A stretch of 64,000 bases of DNA from Mactra quadrangularis (lineage: Eukaryota; Mollusca; Bivalvia; Venerida; Mactridae), in contig CM046296.1 in the NCBI GenBank assembly GCA_025267735.1, positions 25,694,464-25,758,463 of the forward strand. The letters are read 5' to 3'. The position numbers and the translations under genes were made by a program. Positions 12,995 to 26,250 of the stretch are shown here, piece after piece (the stretch's first letter is position 1; every line of letters begins with the position of its first letter). The notes beneath the pieces were generated by a model that saw only the letters and a program-made list of their open reading frames with translations, had not been told where the DNA came from and ran no database searches.

Positions 12995-13263
12995 TGATAT
13001 ATACTAGGACGAAAAAGAAACACCGGGTACATAAAATATGCAACACATGTCCGGCCATGTTTCGCAAAACAAGAAGGGTCATCGTTAAAAGGGGGTATTT
13101 TTTCACATAATCAGCATCGGAAATCGATTGAAACTTCAACAGCTGGTTCCATACAGATGACATTTCATACAAAAATGAATATAATAATCCAATAATACAA
13201 TTTATCCCTTAAAACAATCATTATAGGTTACCCGGCGTTTCTTTTTTGTCCTAGTATATATCA
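12995..13263. mobile_element. MITE with 35-bp terminal inverted repeats
   Basis: The left end (12995-13029) starts TGATATATACTAGGAC and the right end (13229-13263) is its reverse complement ending GTCCTAGTATATATCA. The arms match at about 33 of 35 positions and run inward to CCGGGTA. The interior of about 200 bp codes for nothing recognisable, so the element is non-autonomous. The TATATA at the ends fits insertion at TA, as in Tc1/mariner-type MITEs, but the superfamily is inferred. A 70-codon frame inside it is spurious. Confidence 0.8.
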
Positions 13264-15689
13264 CCTCGTAAACCGATATTGTTTACCTAAACATAGTTTA
13301 GAAATATACGTTACATTGTTTATTACTTGAAATAACGAGACAAAAAGTATACTTTCGAGTTTGTAAACAAATTTATTGGCATATCGGTAATTTGAAAAAC
13401 ACATCTACCAAACCATTCTACAAACACAAGTATACCTAATGATTGAAAGTCAAATACATAACCTGTTACAAGAAGATATCAAATTGATGTTTTAGCCCGA
13501 CTGTAAAGATGTGTGTACGGTTCGAAATAGTTTGCAACTTCTCATAAGTTATTTTCTACATAAACTGATTGAAGTGTTTTCTCCGATAGTCTCACATTAC
13601 GCCTTTGTTAATAGTATGGTTGATCGAGTTTTTTTATAGGTTTTTAGTATGCCTTATGGTAAAACTTACAGTTTAAAAAAAGGTTATTTAGATTGAGGTT
13701 AAATGTCGCGTCTGAAAGTTTTCCTGATGACTGATGATAAATATATAGGTAGAATCACAAGAGATATTTCCGTAGACGTTAGTAGTATTCTCAACATTTT
13801 ATACTAATAAATACATCATTTTTTGTTTTTATTACGCTTAACACATTCAAACCATATATTATAACAATTCCAACGATCATTGACACGGCCATGTCTGACT
13901 TCTATTTCATCACTTAACAAATACTAGTATTTTAACCGAGCATCTCAACTATACTCATGAGATTAATTGAACAGTCTTGTGTTCCCCGCAAAAGAATGAA
14001 ATATACTGTGCAAACGCTTTCAGGCGTTGTAAGAATGAAATTACACTCTAGATCTATGAGGAGATATACACATTTTGAATATTTCTGATCGACCAGGTTA
14101 AGGTCACCGAGTTACAATCTCTGTAGAACTCTCTGGAATAGTGGTTCGTGGGTTTCTAGTTATCTTGAATTTGACAAAAAAAATGTTCTAATTTATTAAT
14201 AGAAACGGTGTAAACTACTTGCCTCTGATGACCCTGGCAGCACATAAAGAGATTTAGCCAAACCGTCTCATAAGTTATTTCAACTAACCCACCTGTGCAA
14301 TGTGACAAGTAAGTATCATTTATCTAATGGAGGTGTAAAAGATACTAGCTCACTGATTTGTATAAATTTTTCCTTTTTATTTCAAAATACCATTCTGTGC
14401 TTGTAGTTGTGTCAAAACAAAACTCTGAATATTTTAAAACAAACTGACCTATAGATTGCAAGAAATGTACAAAAAGTCACAAAATGCACTTACATAGTCT
14501 ATAGCGTGACATACGCGGTAGATTTTCACTTCTTGAAACGCCATTATTCGTAGTTATATGTCCATTTGTACTAAAATTTTCATTATAAAAACACTAATTC
14601 CCTGCTTCAAGAAATATTTCTATACAATTTAGATAGTTTCAGAAAAAATTAATATTAAAGTTGAAATCAGTGGATGATTACCTTTAATAATGTTAATAAG
14701 AAATGTAACATTCGCTGTATAATTAATTATGTAGATATTAGTAGATGACATCGTCGTACGCATAAGAGTATTCAAACTAACTGTAACTGTTTTTAAAACA
14801 ACATACATCTTCCTTGTAACGGTTTCAGTTGATTCCGGCTCATAAGTAAAGAGTGTCCATTTATCTAGAAACATTATTATTACATTTTAATGTCACTTAA
14901 ATAGAAATATTGCATAAAATTAACATTTGGATGTCATGTTATGAATATGTTAAGCTTAAACTCGAAGCGATCAAGATTTAATGATGTTTAGTATACTTGT
15001 GTTTTCTGAAAATAAGGTTGATTGATTCGTTGATAATGATCATTTACATAAATGTTTGATAAGTTAAAAAGAAGATTAAAGTTACCACTTTTCAGACAAT
15101 ACGAATATATTAGGTTACATGATCTGGATTATTAATCTAGTTGAACAAATTCATGGTATTATTAACGCTGTATATGAAATATAAGAAAAGTTCTATTCAA
15201 GCCAATATATAACGTCTGAAACAACATGCCTCTTTTAGGTATATGATACATAATTGAACTATTGATGTCTCGGAAAAATTAGTAAAACATTCGTAGTCGA
15301 AAAAACTCAACTAAATTGCAAACTACACAATGATCGTATCTGTACATTAATGGCGCTACGTGTTGTTTTATGTCGATATACTGCTGTCTAATTGACAATA
15401 AGTGCATCGATGAGTCTACATAATGCGAGTAGGAATTTTGTTCTAGCGCACAATGCAAGGAAATAATTAACGTTATAGCAAAGCCCGAGACGGAAATTCT
15501 TTTGTCCGATTTTCATCTCGTCAGACGAAATATACATTTGCTTACTATTGACTATTGTTGTCATGACTTCGTAGTAAGACCAGTTTGTCTTCAACAGACA
15601 AATAAAATGTAATTGTGTAAATGATTTTTAAGACAACCTTAGGGTTCTATAAATAATACAGGGATAACAATTTAAAATAAGGCTAGCGG
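13264..15689. other. AT-rich stretch, nothing recognised
   Basis: No exon, RNA gene or clear repeat found. One weak exon-like piece on the minus strand (14864-14807) has a usable acceptor and donor, but its acceptor lacks a pyrimidine tract and it has no recognisable content. Confidence 0.4.
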
Positions 15690-16130
15690 CCGGAGCTACC
15701 GAAAATGCCGGAATATTGTTTTCATTTCAACTGGGCTTTCTTCTGGAGTTTAAGCTGATGTTTAGCCTTTAAGTTTGTTTTAATTTTTGGATAGACTTGT
15801 CTAGCTGTTCTCAGCTGAAGCTTTCTTTTTAAATTTCAGGTGTCGTTGGCATGTGCATGAATTACACACTTCGTAATGTTTAGAGTGACTACCAACGCAT
15901 AGCTGCTCAGCTCCTCTGGCGCGTCATTAGGCAACTGCCTTGCCAGGTTCCTAAATGCCCTTGAGCTCTGGATATGTCTGTGAAAAGCTCAAACAATCAC
16001 TGACATGTATTTTATTGTCAAATTGTTTAGTGGCAATTTCAAGATTTTTTGCAGCTTGTGTGTATCCTGTTCGACGATCCGTATAAATTTGCTGCATCCA
16101 GTGCGCTTTGTCTAGATGATTAATCTTTGT
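15690..16130 (-). pseudogene. Degenerate coding-like segment, function unknown
   Basis: This stretch is richer in GC than its surroundings. On the minus strand it reads as open pieces broken by stops and frame changes. One piece of about 50 codons contains GYTQAAKNLEIATKQFDNK; after a frame change, a further piece contains NLARQLPNDAPEELSSYALV, a stop, and then a basic region rich in lysine and glutamine. I do not recognise the family. It may be a decayed transposon gene or processed pseudogene. It ends just before the SINE fragment at 16168-16325. Confidence 0.25.
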
Positions 16131-16167
16131 CTACCTTCTAAATGGACACATCCTTTACATCAAATGT

Positions 16168-16325
16168 GACGCCCGGTTCCCGTGCAGGTGCACACTCTCT
16201 TGCAGTTTGATCATGAAATGATTTCTACGGACATTCTCATTCCTATTACTGATTTTAGATATCAAAAAGCAGTTGTCAGTCACTTACGGAAGTATGCACT
16301 TAGTAACGGGTTAATAGATAAATTG
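16168..16325 (+). mobile_element. tRNA-SINE fragment (head end and middle)
   Basis: It matches the body of the SINE at 55345-55647. A degenerate B box (GGTTCCC) is followed by TTGATCATGAAATGATTTCTACGG, then CATTCT-C-TCCTA-ACTGATTTT, AGCAGTTGTCAGTCACTTA and AGTATGCACTTAGTA. The first tRNA-like half and the 3' tail are missing. The 62-codon reading frame at 16182-16370 is produced by this repeat and is not a gene. Confidence 0.75.
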
Positions 16326-19300
16326 ATATGTGAATTCTATAAAGTATACGATAAAATAACAACAACTTAAGCAATTTTTTCCAACTTCATTTAATGTATT
16401 TATTTGTAGAATGTATGACAAATTGTTGACTTAACACAATGAAAAAAGTGATGGCAACAAAGTTAATGATACATGTTATATACAGAACATTACAGAAATT
16501 AAAACAATGCTCAAAAGTTCATCATCACATTTAAACATAAATATAATTACTAAATAGTTGAGGGAAGAAATTGGCAATGATAAACTGGTATTTGTAAACC
16601 ATATGTACTGATCTGTACTTTTAGATTGGACATGCTCATTGACTGGCACTTGAATTTGCAAAAATATTTTTAGAGCTGAGTAGATAGGAAATAATGTTGC
16701 TTTGAGGAAATGCTTGACACATTAAATGAAGATGTTTATACTTATCAATATTTCCATAATAGTTTTAACTATCATTTTCTGAGTTAATTGGAGACTAATA
16801 AATTCAGAAGCCGTTTATGAGCCTTTTAAAATGGCATTCTTGGATGCTAACATGAAGTAACTTCTCATGCAATAGTAGTTTTAATAATTGTTTGATCACA
16901 AATAATTATGGTACAACCATGTATTGTATTATAAATAAGGTATACAAATTATTTCCCATTAGGTCAAATTAACATCATTACCCAACCAACATGATAAAGC
17001 TTCTTCTATTACATTACAATCTATTCGGACATTTGGGACTTCAGTTCAGGTGAAACATGAATTATTAAATACTTACACATAATATGGCAGGTTATTTGAT
17101 ATATAAAATAAATGTTATTTTATACAAAGCGGAACAAACTAAGTGAATGTCAAAAACTGGAAAAATGTAACTACACAAAACACAATAAAGATGACAAGCA
17201 CACAATACCCGTAAATGAAGTCAATAATAATAATTTCATGACGTTAACAGGACTTGTCATGGCGTTTTTACCATGAAAGCAGAAACGGCAATGAAGTTAT
17301 CAAAACGTAATGTAATGATCGACACGATAACGATCTTATATCATGTCGCAAGAAATACTATACGTTATTACACTATGATGTTTGCAGGAAACGAAGCTAT
17401 TAAACCATAATGTGATAATTTAAAGTTTAAAGCAACGAAATATTTACGTCATGCCACAAGAAAGAAGCACATCTATTCTAAATATTACTTGATGTAAACA
17501 AAAAATATAAGGGCGTAAATGAATTATGGGGTAAGCAGTAAATACAATTAGGTATACACGTGTTTTTCCGTTGTTGTCATTTACATTAAGTTGCATAATG
17601 ATTTAATAAAAATGATTTGCATTACATATAAAACCAACTCTGCCTTAACCAAGTTACTCAGCATAGCTCATGACGCTTTATGATAGTACACAGTTAGCGA
17701 ATTACAAAACTATTCTTTTAGAATTAAGAAAAACGTTTCTCAAACAAATTAATGGGAACAAACACTTGAAAACAACATTTTATTAATTATATATGCCACG
17801 TGTGCTGTGCTACAGTAATTCAAATAGGAGTATTATTTATGTTACCCTAGCAAAATGTTGATATTGGACGCATGTTTGCTCATTCTCTATTATCAGTCGT
17901 ATTGTCTACAGGCGAAATTCATATTGATCATCATAATCTATGTATAAAATATAATCAAATAGTTTTCATAGGACCCGAGGTAATGAAAAATTATCGATTC
18001 CGTTTGTGTTTTGTGAGAAAATTGACCTGTTTTCTAACAACATTCAACTATCATCTTTTGATTATATACTATATAGTCATTACAAAAACTATATCAATAC
18101 ATGTAACATCTTGTCACATAAAAAGGCAACATAAAATAAATTATACAATAATACATCAATATTTCAATACAAATAAAAAATGTAGGCAGAACATAGCATG
18201 ATGTAAATGTTTGTAACGATGTGATAACTAACAACAAATAACGTCCATAGAAGGAATATAAAAGGCAATATCTCTTAAGATACACAGAGATAATTCAACA
18301 GTCAGGACTTCTTCAGTCTCTCTCATAAAACGTTTTTATATTCGCTGCTAGCAAACATGAACGTGTTACTTATGTTTATAGTACATGAATGTCCACGCGA
18401 TTAGACAAAAATAGTTTTGGGAATGATGCTTGATATAACATACAATGCATCAAAAACGTTACATTTCTTTCTGACGGTTCGTCATATTCTTGTTCCAAAA
18501 CAAACACTACATTCCAGTATACACATTACCTCATACATTTGACACTATCTGAACAGCTTTCAAGACGCCCTCAAACATGCACCAATAATTGTAATGTCCC
18601 TTAATAAACAATGTTCACACTCCAGTCTTCGTTCAATTTAGTGCCCTTACCAATCAGAAAATTCGTCATGTTTTACAAAAATTCAACGAAATTTTACCAC
18701 TTAGTCTAGCGAGTTCGCAATGTTTAACAAAACATGTCAGTTTTGTAGAATATCAATCACTAGATCAGAAGTTCACTTTTAGTCTTAGAACACATATGCT
18801 GGATACCATGCTGGACCTATACATATGACATACGCATTAGTTCAAGCGTTTGGAACTTGCTAACCTCGTATTCAGAATTTCTGTACCTATGTACAAAGTG
18901 TTATTCGAACAGTTATTCGAAGAATGTTATTCATAAGCACAGCAATGTCATACAGCGTCTTTCTTGGCGTGAGAAATGGGCATTAAATCAGATAAAAACA
19001 CATGGTTTTGATGAAGACAACACAGTAATAAAGTTGATACTAAGCATATCAAAGATGAGGTTATTATAGAAGAACAACTTGACGATGAATAGCCACTTGG
19101 TAATTCTCCAGGTGTTTCTGTAATAAAATAAATTTATTTAAAAGGTTATTAAGTAATTAATAAAACTAATAGCATCAGTAAAAATGGATAGAGGCGTTAA
19201 TAAACTGATACATAAACAATACGATGTCAATTAATGTGTCTGAAAATTTGGGGTGCACTTTAGCAGTTTCATTCATACTAGACTTTTCTTTTAATACAAA

Positions 19301-21228
19301 CTCGAAAGTGAAAGCTAGTTCTAAATTTGTAGAAACCGATGAGATGCATTGCAATGTGGAAGAGTAAAATTCCGATATTAGATTGTCAAAATCTCAGGTT
19401 TGACTGCATGTTTCCATCCTATTTCACCGTGGCAACAAACAATGTTCAGATGGCTAATGTATTGGAGTGGCAATATTTGTTCCAGGTGTCATTCACTGCA
19501 ATTTTACTTTTAAATTACATTAAATACTTTCAATTTTCTGATTTAAAAGACGTATTCGAATTCTTCTAGTAATTAACAGGTGACATTCGGCAGCGGACAA
19601 GCCTATTCAAGCATTCAGTTGTCCAAGGACAAGAGGAAAAAAACTTGAAAATCCAATTATCTGCGATTATTGACTTATATTCAATTTAAAAGACACTAGA
19701 TAAAATATAGTTATCATGGATGAAACCCATTGATAATCTAACTTGCGAATTCAAGATAACTAAAGAAATACATAAAAGTTCAACTATTTAGGAATCTGGT
19801 TCCGAGAAGACGAATTATAATTGAGACCTGATGATAGCAAATAATTAACAGGCAACTCATCTGACGTTATACATATGGATCAATGTAAAGAGATTGAGTG
19901 TATTTCGGTGGATTAAGTCGAACTGATTATGCTAGATATAAGTATTATCTAAGAAATCATCATTGATATATAACTATCACGAAGACAACTCGTATTTACT
20001 GTCGGCCTCGGTTAATCTCTTTTTGACAAACTATTTGACATAAATGAGATTTAAGTCGATAAAGGAATGATAAGAAAGCATAATATTTGCAATAAATGTT
20101 CATACACCATGTCCAGTCGTAACGGATAAATTGCAACTAATATTGATAAAATAATATCTTACCTCGCCTTTTATTATATGTCTCTGCTGAAAGAATAAAT
20201 AAGAACATGATTTTCATTGTTGACATATGTCACAAGATTAGATGAAACTCGTTTAATAGCATTATAATTTCCTTACAAAATGTATAGTTTTATGTCAGCT
20301 TTCGACCTTTGCTGACGGTATGTGGTATTTATGTGATATAATTAGGCGATTCTTCGTTTAAGTAAAGCTCAGCTGATAGCTGATAGTGACCAGTGTTATG
20401 AGCAGCTCGTTGGATGTAAAAAGTTCGAATACCTTATGTAGAACTTAAGACTATGTTAAATCAGATTGATTGTCTCATAGCATGCCTGGGAAAGATTTAT
20501 TGTAAAGTATTATACGGAAATATTACTAGAGTGGCATTAAATGGTATCATCATAAAAATACATTGCGATACGCGCTAGTATTTTATTCAATTTATGATGA
20601 TAGACTCTTATGTGGAAACGCTTTAAACACTTTTAAAAGATCTAAATAGTAAGAGAGCCTAACAGCGTTAAGTAAGTGATCCCTATGTAAAAGTTACTAC
20701 TAAATGCATTCAAGAGTTTTATTGCAAATTTAGTGTTTTTTGGAGAACGTTATATTTTAAAGCATTCTTACCGATCAATTCTTTAGTGAACTTTTATGAC
20801 TAAATAGAAACCGTTTAGAATTTGGTTATGATTTTTAGCAAATATAGGAATATAATATGAGATAAACATAAAAGCAGCAACTATATTTATTTATATAGAC
20901 ATTAAAAATTGTGTTGCTTATACTTTAGTAATTAACGTTTTACAATATTTGGCACCTTACTATTCACATAGGGAATATCAGGTTCAGCATATCAACAAAT
21001 GCGAGTCATAACAAACATTATAATGTGGCAAAAGAAGCATTAAACAAATCATTTTGTCTAGCTCTTGCAGACTAGTGGCTCATAGCCTACGTTATTTCGA
21101 AAATTGCGCCAAACGTTTGCCTCTCTACAGGAAGATTAAAAAAAAAGAAAAACATGTCATGTAAAACCATAGTCTTAAGAAATACGCGCCATCATGGTAT
21201 AGTATATAAATTATATTTGGAATCTCAC
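16326..21228. other. AT-rich stretch downstream of the last Ig exon found
   Basis: This should contain the remaining 3' exons of the minus-strand Ig gene, because the Ig2 exon ends in phase 1 with a GTGAGA donor and no stop. I could not identify a membrane-anchor exon. No clear transposon or RNA gene was seen. Confidence 0.4.
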
Positions 21229-21519
21229 CATTCAAAACATCTACTTGCATCCGAGTGGCTAAATTCCGTGATGCTCGACATACATATAAACCCATGTCGG
21301 ACATACGGGCTTTATCTATATCCAGTGTGCTTGCTATAGCATGATCAGTAATGGACACGTGTTGATGTATATATATTTGATTTGCATAACTTGTTTGAAG
21401 TCTACTGCCATCTTTAAACCAATCGATACTTTGAGGTGGTGAATCATCGCCTGTTGCATTACATGTAAGACTAATTGGTGACCCTTTCTCCACGATCTTT
21501 GTCCCAGACAAATGTATAC
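21229..21519 (-). CDS. Ig gene exon: complete Ig domain 2
   Basis: This 291-nt exon is phase 1 at both ends, after TTCTATTCTAG and before GTGAGA. A whole Ig domain in one 1-1 exon is the classic modular arrangement. It encodes a linker (IHLSGTKIVEKG), SPISLTCNATG with the first cysteine and an NAT glycosylation site, IDWFKDGSRL with the core tryptophan, and MSDMGLYVCRASRNLA with the second cysteine. It ends in MQVDVLN, comparable to the VHVLN end of DPR second domains. The next exon is not identified; without it, membrane or GPI anchoring cannot be judged. Overlapping plus-strand frames are shadows. Confidence 0.88.
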
Positions 21520-22521
21520 CTAGAATAGAAAAGTGATAACCTCTGTACCACATCATTCAAAAATGATTAGATTCTTCTTTGAAATCTTACAATTCTTTAT
21601 ATCGATTAGCTCAATGACAATTGATGTAAAGAAATGTGAAATCTTCTCTAAAATATTTAAGTTACATATGCAGCATATGGTACGTGATGTGGGCATTATA
21701 AATACATTCTATTTAAACAAAATTAATTTTAAAAGTAAATTACATTAAATAAGATTGATCATTTTCATAACATTGACACTTGCGATACCATCTTGCCTGT
21801 TTACTGCAGCACACTTCACTATGCTGCCTACGTTTGAGAATTATGAAATATAAATTATCGTTTAAGCAGTAAATTGTGATATCTTACGTAGATCATTACG
21901 TGATTACACGCAGTTGCAGACGAACATAAAGGAGATTCTAATAAAGTAATGCTCTCTTAAACATGACAAATGGCTTTTTAAATTGTGTTAAAGACACAAA
22001 ACTTGTACAATCAAAGCGTGATATCCGATTGTTTAAACAAAAATAAGAAATTTATAGATACAGAATTTTAAATTTCTACAAGGAAAATAGAATGAACACC
22101 ACAATGATGAAAATCTTTAAATTCCTTGTATAAAGCATTCAGGAAGTGAATGTGATGATTGAATTTATGGGTAAACATAAAAATGTGACAGTTTCACAAT
22201 AGAAAACGCCTTAATTCTGCAACACATTTTGCACTGGTATAACAGTGTTATTTATTTCACGTGTATATCTTGAAGAAGTGTGTATAAGTTTGTAGATTTG
22301 TCAAAATAATTAATTTTGATTTTTTTTTAATTTGATTAAATTACTCTTGTTTTTTCCTCTAGTCATGGCTCATGGTGCCACTAAATGTTAATTTTACAAT
22401 GTATACGGAGACATGTTGACTTCGTATGGAATCATAAATACACAGGATGTTAATACAGATTGGTCATTCTAAACGAATTTCATGTGTGCGGGATTCAACA
22501 AAAAATATCAAATATACTTAC
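21520..22521 (-). other. Intron between microexon and Ig2 exon
   Basis: This is a 1002-bp phase 1 intron with a GTAAGTAT donor and a TTCTATTCTAG acceptor. No features were recognised in it. Confidence 0.65.
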
Positions 22522-22548
22522 TAGGTGTATTCTGTATTGTTGTTGATT
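22522..22548 (-). CDS. 27-nt microexon between Ig1 and Ig2
   Basis: A run of nine T followed by CAG ends at 22549 and a GTAAGTAT donor starts at 22521. Between them are 27 nt that read, with one base from the previous exon, as E-STTIQNTP plus the first base of the next codon. The exon is phase 1 at both ends, and so is the direct junction of its neighbours. It can therefore be included or skipped without changing the frame: skipping gives VL-G-IHLSG, inclusion adds nine residues to the inter-domain linker. The case rests on splice sites, phase and position; expression data would be needed to prove use. Confidence 0.65.
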
Positions 22549-24879
22549 CTGAAAAAAAAACATTATAAAAATTATATTAAATATAAGTTACACTCAAATA
22601 AGTGTTGGTAAGTATTACAACATTTGTTTCACAGGAGAAGGACCTCTCTCTGACTTACCAAAAATCCTATACTAAAGACAAGTCAAGCAAAACTGCAAAT
22701 TAAAAAAAACTTTGCTCTGAGATACATAAATATTTGCATAAGGCTTCCTTGAATGCGATTTTTACTTAATATGTTTATCGTTTACGTGGAATCAAAAGAC
22801 TTCTTGAAATATCCAAGTGTAAAAAGTTCATTGCAACAAAAATAAGGTCGCAGTGCGAATGCTCCCTTAAGAGGGTGATATCGGATGGTATTCTTAAATA
22901 TCTAATAAATGATTTTGTCTCGGGGTAATATGATAAATTACTTTATTATTGTAAATAAAAACATGCAGATGTCAATTAAGCGATGTACTATTATAATAAT
23001 GCATTTGTTTGTAAGTAAAGTATGCGTTTAAGCTATGTTGATTTTCGTGGCGTCGTGCATTCCTTATTATCAATAATTTGACTTCAAACTAATCCATATA
23101 TCGTAAATTAACATTGAATACTTGACATACAAGATATGCACGTACGTATGAAATGAAAGTTGTATAAACAAAAAAGTCTGTATTTCTCTAGCCCCAGGAT
23201 ATAATTTATACCAATACACAATGATAGATGTCAAAAATATACTTACAAAAATACAATAAAACAGTAATAAAACAAACTAATAAGTCTCTAGCAATTTGCT
23301 TATTATATACTTGATAATTATATCTTACTAATGACTAAAATATTGCTCAACCCCCTGCAGATAGTTTTATAGTATAATTTAATAATTCTATTCTTATTCG
23401 ATGTTAATTACCTAGCATATTGAACAAATTAATCAAACTGCGATCGTTACTTATTGCCTCGGCAATTATTTTATAAGTTAGCGTTTTATCCTGGAACAAT
23501 ACACGATTGATGATCATATAAAATCAGACATTCGATTGTAAAATGCTATCGAGGAGTTTTGTCTATTTACGAAAAATATACTTTTATCCAAACCTTTTAC
23601 CAGAACAACCTCTCGAAAGATCTTTTTGTCAATTAATTAAATGATTAAGTTTTAATGTTGATTAATGTTTTTAGGCATAGCCATTGCCTATTAATTGTTA
23701 GTGTAAGTATGAATATAAAAAGTAAATACTTTAAAGGAAAATAACATTAAAAACATTTTGTTAATAACTTTCTTTTTGTCATTTCTTCTTTTGTCATCGT
23801 GTCTCGCTTACAGTTTTTTGAAAAGCCGTTTTTTTCTAACCTTTCGTAAAAAACAATTGTGTTTTTTTGTTTTGAACAATTTCATACAAATGTTCTTTGG
23901 TGTTTTTACCTTCTTGCTCTTCCTATGTCAACGACACCCTTATTTTGTGTTAAAGCCGTTCTAGTTTAGTATTTTCAATTGTCATGCACACGTTTTTGAG
24001 AATATGATTATTTCATTCAGAAGCAATTTTACAAATGTATTGTGAAAGGTGGCACAAACGATTCATCGTAGAAAGTACTTTTACTTCGCTAATTTGTGAA
24101 TACTCTTAAGAAGTATGATGTTTTGTTTACTTGTTGGTACATGAATATTAACTGACAGGCAAGGAATGTAGACAAACCTGGATATACCATTCTGTTAACA
24201 GACAATGTCATAATTGGTTGATTGATGACACCGGTTCCTAATTAACTAAGGTACCAGTTTTCAGGTTTTTAATCACCTATGTGTCATACATACATAAGAA
24301 TAATGATTACTTAAATTATTAGAAACTGGTTTCAGAGAGTGGGTTGACATAGTTTTGAGAGATGTTGGGCAATTGATAATCTTTCAAAATCACTCATCAT
24401 TAGAGTCCTGTATTAGTCTACAGCGTTGAGTTGATCGCTTTGCATATTTTATAGGGCCTACTTTGTATTTGAAGTGTTCATATACATAAGTGTTTTGTAT
24501 TGATTGAGGTTATGCCTACAATATTTAATTATATATATATTTTTTCAAGTGTTCGCTGATTATTTCTGTGACAGTGACTGTTTCTCTGAAAATGTGCAAA
24601 TTACACATTTCGCAACAACTCAGTTAAATGATGGTAATTATTTTCTAAATAAGCAATGCCAACAGTTTGTTTTGAAAATCAAAGTACATGAAACAAAAAA
24701 GTGAATTAGTCTACAAATCAAATTATCCTCACTTGCCTTAATTAAAAAACGCATTGAAATTAGTTAACACTATTGCATGAGACTTCATTTAAATACATGT
24801 AATGGTAGGTTTAATTTAAAGTGGTGGAGGTGGATTTAAAAGAAAACGATAAATCAAATATGTATATCTTAAATTTAGC

Positions 24880-24972
24880 CTTTCCAGGAACAGTGAGTAT
24901 GTTGACTGACCGCCGTTATATGGCCTATACAATGTGTTGCTACGGCGTTAAACCCAACAAAAAAAAACAAAA
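24880..24972 (+). mobile_element. SINE 3'-end fragment in the Ig intron
   Basis: It runs from TTTCCAGGAACAGTGAGTAT through GACTGACCGCCGTTATATGG, ATACAATGTGTTGCTACGGC and GTTAAACCC, then an A-rich tail. It matches the 3' third of the SINE at 55345-55647 and the fragment at 1059-1142. The head is missing. It lies opposite in orientation to the Ig gene. Confidence 0.75.
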
Positions 24973-25739
24973 GCAGTTGTATTATTAAACGTTCCATATT
25001 TTTGCGGTATCATTTCTTCAAATAACGCCACATTCCATCATGATATGAAAGAGAAACAAAATCTTAGAGTATCTCTTAAGATTGGCTTATATCATCTTTC
25101 AATTCAAGTATATCATTATCCTCCTCTTAATGCATCTGGTAATAGTTTAACAATGTGTTAGACTCATAGACATAACATTATCTATTGCAACAAAAACTCA
25201 CACCCGACGAAATTTATCATACGATTTGATGACAGTCATTAAGATTAATTTCCAATCAAGACGGAATGTATTGGCATGAAGTATTGGCTGTACGTATGCT
25301 GTTTTTGTTAGTGGGTGATGTTTGCCTCGCCAATATTGTGTTTTGAATTGTAGTATTATTAGTATTCCTGAAACACCATTGTCTTGTAATCACACCATTT
25401 CTGTTTTTTTTTCTTCAAATATGCTATATTAGTTAAGACGTTTATGTAGAAAACACGTGCATGCTCTAGTTGTTATAAATACCATGGGATAATTCTCCTT
25501 TGGCAATTAATCCCAACTCCAAATACTAACATTATTTAAAACATTAAAAGCTGTTCTATACTGATAATGTGGCAATGCTCCATTTTGACGTTCATATGAT
25601 GTCATAATTGCATTATGCTATAAATATGCTATGGTATTTAGCATCAAAGAATTATGGCTCACTGTCTCAATGAGAGAAATATACCATGATTACAAGAATT
25701 TCTATCTCCGCTGATAAGTGTCCCATTGAAATATGTATA

Positions 25740-26070
25740 TATCTTTATTCATGTATTTTAGGCAAAATGCCCATGTACATCACAATATATAACTACATAT
25801 ATTTTGCAGGTTTAACATACATACAAGTATCAATATCAAAATCAACATACATTCAAACATATAATTATATATAAAGTAAGACTCCAAACATTCCTACATA
25901 CATTCATCATAAACTCATATATATGTATTCATGTATAATCTCATGCATAAAGTCATGTAATAACACATAAATGTACATGTTTACTTTCATACAAAACACT
26001 TTCATGTCTGCTCTCATACATACATTCACTCACTCACACACACCACACACACACACACCCACACACATTC
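25740..26070 (+). repeat. Degenerate CATACATT and CA microsatellite
   Basis: This stretch is rich in CATACATT-, ATACAAGT- and TCATGTAT-like units and ends in CACTCACTCACACACACC followed by CA runs to about 26067. It lies directly 3' of the LINE coding region (the LINE reads right to left), so it may include or extend the LINE's 3' end, or be an older microsatellite at the insertion site. Confidence 0.6.
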
Positions 26071-26250
26071 ACCCTTACTTACAAAATACAAACAAATAAA
26101 GTTGCACTGCAGTTGCATTAAATGAGCATACCAACATGCAAGCATACTGAGTGGTGATAGTTTTTACAAATATGATATAGATCTAAATAGATTTCAATAC
26201 AATATGACTGAGGTTCAATTAGATATTATTTTATTATACATGTAATATGA

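Noticed and set aside
12960..13172. 70-codon minus-strand frame
   Set aside because: It lies mostly inside the MITE and crosses its end.
14807..14864. Downstream stalk exon of the Ig gene
   Set aside because: It fits phase 1 at its acceptor and encodes a PESTETVTRK-like piece, but lacks a pyrimidine tract and any family resemblance; too weak.
16182..16370. 62-codon frame
   Set aside because: It coincides with a tRNA-SINE fragment and has no independent support.
18857..19069. 70-codon plus-strand frame with a charged segment
   Set aside because: No recognisable motif, no splice context, and composition like the AT-rich background.
26021..26070. CA repeat as a regulatory element
   Set aside because: Ordinary microsatellite; nothing ties it to gene control.
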